This document shows, in pieces, positions 1-6,016 of a stretch of DNA of 32,621 nt. The notes under the pieces were generated by a model. The model saw only the letters and a list, made by a program, of their open reading frames with translations, was not told the origin of the DNA and searched no databases. Position 1 is the stretch's first letter. Each line of letters starts with the position of its first letter. The position numbers and the translations under genes are program-made. The stretch covers positions 18,484 through 51,104 of the forward strand of contig UCJD01000048.1 in assembly GCA_900472605.1 (NCBI GenBank), in the 5' to 3' direction. The stretch is from Hyphomicrobiales bacterium. GTDB lineage: Bacteria > Pseudomonadota > Alphaproteobacteria > Rhizobiales > Rhizobiaceae.

Positions 1-49
1 CGGCAGGGCAGAGGGGGGTGGCCACGAACTCCAACACCTCAATGCTCAT
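1..49 (-). CDS. 5' end of a gene downstream of the ABC ATPase (probably ABC permease), partial
   Basis: An ATG at 49-47 opens a frame that runs off the window edge and begins MSIEVLEFVATPLCPA. It overlaps the last 11 bases of the ABC ATPase gene on the same strand, a spacing typical of translationally coupled transporter subunits. In importers of the NrtBCD/SsuABC type the permease commonly sits next to the ATPase, so a permease is the natural guess. Only 16 residues are visible, too few to show a domain. Confidence 0.5.
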   Translation of the reverse strand, partial: MSIEVLEFVATPLCPA

Positions 50-935
50 AGCTGTGCCCCGCTCTCAGCCCCTCGCGCACCCGATGGGCGATCTCCAGGA
101 ATTCCGGGGTCTCGCGGATATCCAGTGGTCGTTCCCGCGGCAGCGGCGAGTCGATGATATCCGTGACGCGGCCGGGGCGGGGGGACATGACGACGATCTT
201 CGTGGAGAGGTAGACCGCCTCCGGGATCGAATGGGTGACGAAGCAGATGGTCTTGTCGGTCCGGGCCCACAGTTTCAGCAGTTCCTCGTTCAGATGGTCG
301 CGGACGATCTCATCCAGCGCGCCGAAGGGCTCGTCCATCAGCAGTAGGTCGGCGTCGAAGGCGAGCGCGCGGGCGATCGAGGCGCGTTGCTGCATGCCAC
401 CCGAGAGCTGCCAGGGGAATTTCTTCTCGAAGCCGGTGAGGCCGACGAGATCGAGCGCCTCGGCGATGCGCTTCTGCCTGTCATCGGCCGCGTAGTTCAT
501 GATCTCCAGCGGCAGGGCGATGTTCTTTTCGATCGTTCGCCAGGGGTATAGCGCCGGCGCCTGGAAGACGTAGCCATAGGCGCGGGCCTTGCGGGCTTCC
601 TCGGGCGTCATGCCGTTGACGGTGATGGTGCCTGAAGTCTTCTTCTCGAGATCGGCGATGACGCGCAGGAAGGTGGTCTTGCCGCAGCCGGATGGGCCGA
701 TGAAGGAGACGAAGTCGCCCTTCTTGACGTCGAGGTTGACGTTGCTCAGCGCATGCACCGGCGCGTCATTGGCCTGGTAGGTGAGACACAGATCCTTGGC
801 GGATACGACGGAAGCTGCTTGCGTCAATGCGGATCGATCCTGTTTTCCCCGCGCGGCGGCGGTTTGCGTGATATCATGGGCGGCGGTTTTGGCCGCGCCT
901 GAAAGCTCTGAGGAGGACGACGATGGATGCGACAT
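39..935 (-). CDS. ABC importer ATP-binding protein (nitrate/taurine/pyrimidine type)
   Basis: This is the ATPase subunit of an ABC importer of the NrtD/SsuB/TauB class, acting on the cytoplasmic face of the inner membrane. It has Walker A GPSGCGKTT, a Q-loop in YVFQAPALYPW, signature LSGGMQQR, Walker B LLLMDEPFGALD and the switch His in CFVTHSIPEA. Neighbouring pyrimidine-catabolic genes suggest a pyrimidine or related nitrogen compound as substrate, which is inference. The ATG at 935 gives 298 aa with a Ser/Ala/Gln-rich extension of about 45 residues before the domain, and it overlaps the 5' end of the divergent cupin gene by 13 bp. A TTG at 827, preceded by AGGA, would give about 262 aa, closer to the usual family length, so the start is uncertain. 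The stop overlaps the next gene downstream. Confidence 0.88.
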   Translation of the reverse strand: MSHPSSSSSELSGAAKTAAHDITQTAAARGKQDRSALTQAASVVSAKDLCLTYQANDAPVHALSNVNLDVKKGDFVSFIGPSGCGKTTFLRVIADLEKKTSGTITVNGMTPEEARKARAYGYVFQAPALYPWRTIEKNIALPLEIMNYAADDRQKRIAEALDLVGLTGFEKKFPWQLSGGMQQRASIARALAFDADLLLMDEPFGALDEIVRDHLNEELLKLWARTDKTICFVTHSIPEAVYLSTKIVVMSPRPGRVTDIIDSPLPRERPLDIRETPEFLEIAHRVREGLRAGHSYEH

Positions 936-1336
936 CAAAACCGACCTGCCATATCGTGCGCCCCGACCATTCCTACGATGGAAAGCAGGGGCTGAGCTAC
1001 TTCGAAGGCATCGCCGCCGAGACGGTCGGCGCCAGGGGCATCTGCATGCATCTTTTGACCATTCCGCCCGGCGTGCGCGCCAAAGCGCATCTGCACGAGG
1101 CGCACGAGACGGCGATCTACATGCTGTCGGGAGAGGCGCACACCTGGTACGGCGACGATCTCGAACATCATGTCGTCGTCCATGCCGGCGAACTGTTCTA
1201 CATCCCGGCCGGCGTGCCGCATCTTCCGGCCAATCTCAGCAGCACGCCCTGCACGGCGATCATCGCCCGCACCGATCCCAACGAGCAGGAGAGCGTCGTG
1301 CTTTTGCCCGAGCTGGACAAGGTCGTGCCGGTGTGA
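923..1336 (+). CDS. cupin domain protein
   Basis: A 137-aa single-domain cupin. Motif 1 is visible as G-x5-HxH-x3-E (AHLHEAHE, about residues 52-59), and motif 2 as G-x5-PxG-x2-H-x3-N (GELFYIPAGVPHLPAN, about residues 90-105). The three His and one Glu are the usual metal ligands of the fold. The ATG at 923 follows a strong AGGAGG at 911-916 with six bases of spacing. No signal peptide is seen, so the protein should be cytoplasmic. The substrate cannot be told from sequence; position beside a transporter and pyrimidine genes hints at a small-molecule enzyme or binding protein of that pathway. It is convergent with the small secreted protein gene, only two bases apart. Confidence 0.85.
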   Translation: MDATSKPTCHIVRPDHSYDGKQGLSYFEGIAAETVGARGICMHLLTIPPGVRAKAHLHEAHETAIYMLSGEAHTWYGDDLEHHVVVHAGELFYIPAGVPHLPANLSSTPCTAIIARTDPNEQESVVLLPELDKVVPV

Positions 1337-1338
1337 GG

Positions 1339-1716
1339 TCACTTGCATAGCGGCAGCGGACCCCACTTGATGTCGGCGTCCGACGTGAAGCCGATCGTGT
1401 AGCCTTTCGGGCCATAGGTGATCTTTGCCGTGTCCTCGCTGGCCGCTTCCTCGCCTTCGGCCTCGCAGGAAACCTTGGCCGTGAAGGACTTTCCATCTGT
1501 CTTCAGCACCTTCTCGATGGTGCAGGCGGAAGCTGCCGTGGTGATGGATTCACTCGTCAGAAGGAAGAAATTGTCCGACCCTGTGGATTCGCCCGACTTG
1601 GCGTAGGCGCAGCCGTCCTTGTTGCCGTAGCTGCCCTTGATCGGCAGCGTCTCGGCCACGGCGGCCGATGTCAGCGCGGCCAGTAAAGCGATTGTCAGAA
1701 GAAACAGGCCGCGCAT
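1339..1716 (-). CDS. small secreted protein of unknown function
   Basis: A 125-aa protein that begins with a clear Sec signal peptide (MRGLFLLTIALLAALTSAAVA, likely cut before ETLPIKG). The mature part has four cysteines (in GCAYAK, ACTIEK, SCEAEG and the C-terminal LCK), which could form two disulfides in the periplasm. I recognise no family. It is last in the leftward pyrimidine operon. The ATG at 1716 is used here because the signal peptide then starts cleanly. A GTG at 1725 overlaps the TGA of the dihydropyrimidinase gene as GTGA, which would couple translation and add three residues (128 aa). Confidence 0.75.
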   Translation of the reverse strand: MRGLFLLTIALLAALTSAAVAETLPIKGSYGNKDGCAYAKSGESTGSDNFFLLTSESITTAASACTIEKVLKTDGKSFTAKVSCEAEGEEAASEDTAKITYGPKGYTIGFTSDADIKWGPLPLCK

Positions 1717-1721
1717 CCCGA

Positions 1722-3176
1722 TCACACCCCGCTTGCCGGAATGCCGGAGCGTTCGACCTTGCGTGGTGCTGTGATTTCCTTCCAGGTCGAGAGCGCCTTG
1801 GATACCGCCGTGACCGGCTCGCGCTTGACGAATTCGCCATGGCCTTCGCGGGTCTTCATCGTATCCTCCTCGACCACCACGACGCCGCGGCTCAGCGTGT
1901 AGCGCGGCAGGCCGGTCACCTGCTTGCCTTCGAAGACGTTGTAGTCGATGGCGGATTGCTGGGTCTTGGCCGAGATGGTCTTCGAGCGCTTCGGGTCCCA
2001 GACAACGAGATCGGCGTCGGCGCCGACGAGGATCGCGCCCTTGCGGGGGTAGATGTTGAGGATTTTGGCGATGTTGGTGGAGGTGACGGCGACGAATTCG
2101 TTCATCGTCAGGCGCCCGGTGTTGACGCCATGGGTCCAGAGCATCGGCAGGCGATCCTGCAGGCCGCCAGTGCCGTTGGGAATCTTGGTGAAATCACCGA
2201 GGCCGAAGCGCTTCTGATCGGTGGTGAAGGCGCAGTGATCGGTGGCGACCACCTGCAGCGAGCCGGAGGCGAGGCCGGCCCAAAGCGAATCCTGGTGCTG
2301 CTTGTTGCGGAAGGGCGGCGACATGACGCGGCGGGCGGCGTGGTCCCAGTCCTTTTCGAAATATTCGCTCTCGTCGAGCGTCAGGTGCTGGATCAGCGGC
2401 TCGCCATAGGCGCGGATGCCCTTCTGCCGGGCGCGGCGGATGGCTTCGTGCGCCTGTTCGCAGGAGGTGTGGACGATATAGACGGGGCAGCCGGCCATGT
2501 CGGCAATCATGATGGCGCGGTTGGTGGCCTCGCCCTCGACTTCTGCGGGGCGGGAATAGGCATGCGCCTCGGGGCCGTTGTTGCCTTCGGCGAGCAGCTT
2601 GGCCGACATCGAGGCGACGACGTCGCCGTTTTCGGCGTGGACCAGCGGCAGGGCGCCCAGTTCGGCGCAGCGCTGGAACGAGGCGAACATCTCGTCGTCG
2701 TTGACCATCAGCGAGCCCTTGTAGGCCATGAAGTGCTTGAAGGTGTTGATGCCCTTGTCCTGAACGATCGTCTTCATCTCGTTGAAGACCTGTTCGCCCC
2801 ACCAGGTGATCGCCATGTGGAAGGAATAGTCGCAATTGGCGCGCGTGGACTTGTTGTCCCACATGGTGAGCGCTTCCAGCAACGACTGGCCGGGGGCAGG
2901 AAGCGCGAAATCGACCACCATCGTCGTGCCACCGGCGACCGCCGCGCGGGTGCCGCTGTCAAAGTCATCAGCGGAATAGGTACCCATGAACGGCATTTCG
3001 AGATGGGTGTGCGGATCGATGCCACCGGGCATGATGTAGCAGCCTGATGCGTCGAGCGTCTCGGTGCCGGAGAGATTGGGCCCGATCTCGACGATCCTGC
3101 CGCCATCGACCTTCACGTCGGCCTTGTAGGTCAGGTCGGCGGTGACGACGGTGCCGTTCTTGATGACTGTGCTCAT
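1722..3176 (-). CDS. hydA: dihydropyrimidinase / D-hydantoinase
   Basis: Hydrolyses the ring of 5,6-dihydrouracil or dihydrothymine to N-carbamoyl-beta-amino acids, the second step of reductive pyrimidine degradation; cytoplasmic. The 484-aa length is normal for the family. Metal-centre residues are visible: HxH at H56/H58 (GGIDPHTHLE), the carboxylated Lys at K153 (AYKG), H180 (LVHAEN), H236 (IVHTSC) and Asp D313 (ATDHC). The start at 3176 has AGGGAAC upstream. It lies downstream of the amidohydrolase that takes the next step and of two coiled-coil mini-genes, all on one strand with gaps under 120 bp. Hydantoinase and dihydropyrimidinase activities cannot be separated by sequence, but the preA/preT, amidohydrolase and rutR neighbours favour dihydropyrimidinase. 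Confidence 0.95.
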   Translation of the reverse strand: MSTVIKNGTVVTADLTYKADVKVDGGRIVEIGPNLSGTETLDASGCYIMPGGIDPHTHLEMPFMGTYSADDFDSGTRAAVAGGTTMVVDFALPAPGQSLLEALTMWDNKSTRANCDYSFHMAITWWGEQVFNEMKTIVQDKGINTFKHFMAYKGSLMVNDDEMFASFQRCAELGALPLVHAENGDVVASMSAKLLAEGNNGPEAHAYSRPAEVEGEATNRAIMIADMAGCPVYIVHTSCEQAHEAIRRARQKGIRAYGEPLIQHLTLDESEYFEKDWDHAARRVMSPPFRNKQHQDSLWAGLASGSLQVVATDHCAFTTDQKRFGLGDFTKIPNGTGGLQDRLPMLWTHGVNTGRLTMNEFVAVTSTNIAKILNIYPRKGAILVGADADLVVWDPKRSKTISAKTQQSAIDYNVFEGKQVTGLPRYTLSRGVVVVEEDTMKTREGHGEFVKREPVTAVSKALSTWKEITAPRKVERSGIPASGV

Positions 3177-3292
3177 TGGTCGGGTTCCCTGTTTTTATGA
3201 GACGGGGCACCGTTCACGGTGCCGTCGCGCCGTATCCAGCAGTCTAATGAATTTGAAATACGCCTTCCGGAAAACGCTTGTCGAAGGTGGGT

Positions 3293-3499
3293 TCAGGTCT
3301 CGACGAGATCGAGCCTGCGCTCGACGCGCTCAAGTCGTTCATCGATGCGATCGACGCGCCGTGAGATGCTCGCATATTGCTGTTCGAGAAAACCAAGCCG
3401 CTCCTTGGTTTCGAGGTGATACTGGGTGTGCGATCCGAGCGTTTCCTGAATCCGCTTGAGCGTTTCGTAGATAAGCTCGTTGGTGACCTTGTCTGACAT
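3293..3499 (-). CDS. small coiled-coil protein, paralogue B
   Basis: A 68-aa charged protein without signal peptide or membrane segment. Heptad-like spacing of Ile/Leu/Val runs through nearly the whole chain, ending in VDRIDERLERVERRLDLVET, so it is probably a coiled coil that oligomerises. It is a paralogue of the next gene upstream: both share the core LE(Q/H)QYA(S/T)IS(R/T)R(V/L)DR(I/L)DER and end in RRLDLVET or KRLDLVES. AGGGAT lies about seven bases before the ATG at 3499. It sits between the amidohydrolase and dihydropyrimidinase genes on the same strand. No function is known to me; an assembly or scaffold role for pathway enzymes would be speculation. Confidence 0.75.
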   Translation of the reverse strand: MSDKVTNELIYETLKRIQETLGSHTQYHLETKERLGFLEQQYASISRRVDRIDERLERVERRLDLVET

Positions 3500-3544
3500 T
3501 GCTCAATCCCTGTGAAACAGAAGCATAGGCGACGCCGGTTGCCG

Positions 3545-3742
3545 TCAACTCTCGACGAGATCCAGTCGTTTCTCGATGCGTAGGACGCGTTCGTCGAGAC
3601 GGTCAAGCCGCGTCGAGATAGTCGCATACTGATGTTCAAGGATGCCGAGTCGCTGTTTGACGACCTGCATGTCGTCGGCAAGTCGTTCGACCGTGCCGCG
3701 GATGGCACGCAAATGCTCCAGAATGAGGTTGTCAGTCGACAT
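3545..3742 (-). CDS. small coiled-coil protein, paralogue A
   Basis: A 65-aa protein predicted to be one long amphipathic helix: N-terminal LILEHLRAIRGTVERLADDM, then VVKQRLGILEHQYATIS, then TRLDRLDERVLRIEKRLDLVES. GGAGG stands before the ATG at 3742 with suitable spacing. The pair with the gene at 3293-3499 looks like a tandem duplication that has diverged at the N-terminus and stayed close at the C-terminus. It begins 52 bp after the amidohydrolase stop and is probably cotranscribed with it. Function unknown. Confidence 0.75.
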   Translation of the reverse strand: MSTDNLILEHLRAIRGTVERLADDMQVVKQRLGILEHQYATISTRLDRLDERVLRIEKRLDLVES

Positions 3743-3794
3743 TCACCGGCCTCCGTTGGCGGCAACTCACCCTTGGAATATAGGCGTAATCCTC

Positions 3795-5048
3795 TCACGC
3801 CACAATCTCCGCCGTCTCGACCACCGCGTGGAATAGCACGTCCGCGCCGGCCGCCGCCCACTCCTTGGAAATCTCCTCGGCTTCGTTGTGGCTCAATCCG
3901 CCGACGCAGGGGCACATGACCATCGTTGCGGGCGCCACCTTGGCGGCCCAGCAGGCGTCGTGGCCGGCGCCGGAGATGATGTTCATGTGACTGTAGCCGA
4001 GACGGTCGGCGGCGTTGCGGACAGCATCGACCAGCTTCGGGTCGAAGGTGACGGGGTCGAAGTGGCCGACGGCCTCGACCGAGCAGCCGACGCCGAGCGC
4101 CTCGCAGATCTTCGCGGCCTCCGCCTCGATCTTGGCGCGCATGCGGTCGAGCTTGGCCTGGTCGGGGGTGCGTATGTCGACGGTGAAGACGACCTTACCG
4201 GGGAGCACGTTGCGGGAGTTCGGCGAGAAGAACACCTGGCCGACGCCACCGACGGCGCCGGGCTGGTTTTCCATGGCAACTCCCTGGACCATCTCGACAA
4301 TGCGCGACATGGCAAGGCCTGCATTGACGCGCAGGTTCATCGGGGTCGAACCAGTGTGGGCCTCGCGGCCGGTCAGGGTGAATTCCAGCCACCAGAGGCC
4401 CTGGCAATGGGTGACGACGCCGATCTGCTTGTTCTCTGCTTCGAGGATCGGGCCCTGCTCGATGTGGTATTCGAAGTAGGCGTGCATCTTGCGGGCCCCG
4501 ACCTCTTCCTCGCCGAGCCAGCCGATCCGCTTCAGCTCGTCGCCATAGGTCTTGCCCTCGGGATCCTTGCGCGAATAGGCGTAGTCGATGTCGTGGACAC
4601 CGGCGAAGACGCCGGAGGCGAGCATGGCGGGGGCGAAGCGGGCGCCTTCCTCGTTGGCCCAGTTGGTAACGACGATCGGGTGCCTGGTCTTGATTCCCAT
4701 GTCGTTCATCGTGCGCACGACCTCAAGCGCGGCCAGGACGCCGAGCACGCCGTCATACTTGCCGCCGGTCGGCTGCGTATCCAAGTGAGAGCCGACATAG
4801 ACGGGGAGCGCGTCGGGATCGGTGCCAGGGCGGGTCGCGAACATCGTGCCCATCTTGTCGACGCCCATCGTCATGCCAGCGGCGTCGCACCATCTCTTGA
4901 AGAGGCTGCGGCCCTCGGCGTCCGCGTCGGTCAGCGTCTGGCGGTTGTTGCCACCCGCGATTCCCGGGCCGATCTTCGCCATGTCCATGAGACTGTCCCA
5001 GAGACGGTCCCCGTTGACGCGCATGTTCTCGCCTGGTGCTGCCACCAT
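3795..5048 (-). CDS. Zn-dependent M20-family amidohydrolase (N-carbamoyl-beta-alanine / N-carbamoyl-L-amino acid hydrolase)
   Basis: Third step of reductive pyrimidine degradation: removes carbamate as CO2 and NH3 from N-carbamoyl-beta-alanine to give beta-alanine. The 417-aa protein has the M20/HyuC-AmaB layout, with a dimerisation insert in the middle. Metal-site residues are H88 and D90/D99 (GSHLDTQPTGGKYDG), E133/E134 (ANEEGARFAP), H195 (YHIEQGP) and H387 (GGLSHNEAE). The frame stays open to 5258, but the family starts near MRVNGDRLW. The ATG at 5048 with GAGGAA upstream fits best, and an ATG at 5081 preceded by AGGGAT is the alternative. It is the first gene of the leftward operon and shares its control region with rutR. 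Allantoate amidohydrolase is a close relative that I cannot exclude. Confidence 0.92.
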   Translation of the reverse strand: MVAAPGENMRVNGDRLWDSLMDMAKIGPGIAGGNNRQTLTDADAEGRSLFKRWCDAAGMTMGVDKMGTMFATRPGTDPDALPVYVGSHLDTQPTGGKYDGVLGVLAALEVVRTMNDMGIKTRHPIVVTNWANEEGARFAPAMLASGVFAGVHDIDYAYSRKDPEGKTYGDELKRIGWLGEEEVGARKMHAYFEYHIEQGPILEAENKQIGVVTHCQGLWWLEFTLTGREAHTGSTPMNLRVNAGLAMSRIVEMVQGVAMENQPGAVGGVGQVFFSPNSRNVLPGKVVFTVDIRTPDQAKLDRMRAKIEAEAAKICEALGVGCSVEAVGHFDPVTFDPKLVDAVRNAADRLGYSHMNIISGAGHDACWAAKVAPATMVMCPCVGGLSHNEAEEISKEWAAAGADVLFHAVVETAEIVA

Positions 5049-5188
5049 ATCCGTATTCCTCACCAGTTTTACGCGGCGCATGCTATCCCTGCATGTCCGC
5101 TTGTTCCCGTGGTCAGTTTCAGCGCCGTTGTTGTTTTGTTGGCGTCTGAAAATCGTCAGTTGCCTTTGTTTTGCTTCTGACGGATAAT

Positions 5189-5204
5189 TTGACCGACTGG
5201 TAAA
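5189..5204. promoter_or_regulatory. putative RutR operator
   Basis: TTGACCGACTGGTAAA matches 12 of the 14 fixed positions of the E. coli RutR consensus TTGACCAnnTGGTCAA. It lies in the 302-bp divergent region between the amidohydrolase and rutR genes, about 140-160 bp from either start codon, so it could serve both the pathway operon and autoregulation. The rest of the region (5049-5350) is AT-richer than its surroundings and shows no ORF I can support. Transferring the E. coli motif to this RutR is inference. Confidence 0.6.
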
Positions 5205-5350
5205 CATTACAACTTCCGGCGTCCGGCTCAAGACGAAAATCAGGAAAATTACAGACAAAATTCAGGGCATATGCTCAGTTTTTCGGCAGTGGTTCGCCGT
5301 TGCTTAAAGTTGACTGAGATAGTTGAATTTGAAAGAGAAAAAATAGCGAT

Positions 5351-6007
5351 ATGGCGATACCGAGAGCTGCGAAAACACAGCGGCGCACCCGCATCCAGGA
5401 GGAGAAAGAAGAACAGATTCTGGAAGCGGCGCTCGATGTGTTTTCGGTGAGCGGTTTCCGTGGCTCGACGATCGACCAGATCGCCGAAGTGGCGGGCATG
5501 TCGAAGCCCAATCTGCTCTATTATTTCCGCACCAAGGAAGCGATGCATCGGGCGCTGATCGATCGCGTCCTGTTCACCTGGCTCGAACCGCTGCGCGCCT
5601 TCAACGCGCAAGGGAATCCTGAGAGCGAGATCCGCGGCTATATTCGCCGCAAGCTGGAGATGGCACGGGATTTTCCACGCGAGAGCCGCCTTTTCGCCAA
5701 CGAGGTGCTGCAGGGCGCGCCGCATATCGAGGACGAGCTGAAGGGGCCACTGAAGGAGCTGGTCGACGAGAAGGCCGAAGTCATCCGCACCTGGGCCAAG
5801 GCCGGCAAGATCGTCAAGTGCGATCCTTACCACCTGATCTTCTCGATCTGGTCGACGACGCAGCACTATGCCGACTTCGACGTGCAGGTGCGCGCCGTGC
5901 TCGGGCAGGGGCAATCAGGAGAAGGACGGTTCGAGGACGCGGCGCGCTTTCTCGAGCAGTTGTTCGTGGATGGCCTCAGCGTGCGTGCGAAGCAGCCGGC
6001 GTCATGA
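5351..6007 (+). CDS. rutR: TetR-family pyrimidine regulator RutR
   Basis: A 218-aa TetR-family repressor resembling E. coli RutR along its whole length. The N-terminal helix-turn-helix is ILEAALDVFSVSGFRGSTIDQIAEVAGMSKPNLLYYFRTKEAM (about residues 24-66). The C-terminal ligand domain carries the family's conserved LKLEMARDFPRESRLF-like, DELKGPLKELVDEK and HLIFSIWSTTQHYADF segments. E. coli RutR binds uracil or thymine and releases DNA; the same ligand is likely here given the adjoining pyrimidine operon. The N-terminus is basic (RAAKTQRRTR). It is divergent from the amidohydrolase operon, with a matching operator between. The 3' end is convergent with the phytochrome gene, nine bases apart. 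Confidence 0.93.
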   Translation: MAIPRAAKTQRRTRIQEEKEEQILEAALDVFSVSGFRGSTIDQIAEVAGMSKPNLLYYFRTKEAMHRALIDRVLFTWLEPLRAFNAQGNPESEIRGYIRRKLEMARDFPRESRLFANEVLQGAPHIEDELKGPLKELVDEKAEVIRTWAKAGKIVKCDPYHLIFSIWSTTQHYADFDVQVRAVLGQGQSGEGRFEDAARFLEQLFVDGLSVRAKQPAS

Positions 6008-6016
6008 TCTGAGACC

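Noticed and set aside
1668..3047. 459-codon rightward reading frame
   Set aside because: Lies antisense to the dihydropyrimidinase gene, whose active-site residues are all present; low-complexity Gly/Val/Asp-rich translation typical of the opposite strand of GC-rich genes.
3888..5180. 430-codon rightward reading frame
   Set aside because: Antisense to the M20 amidohydrolase; no domain, no ribosome-binding site.
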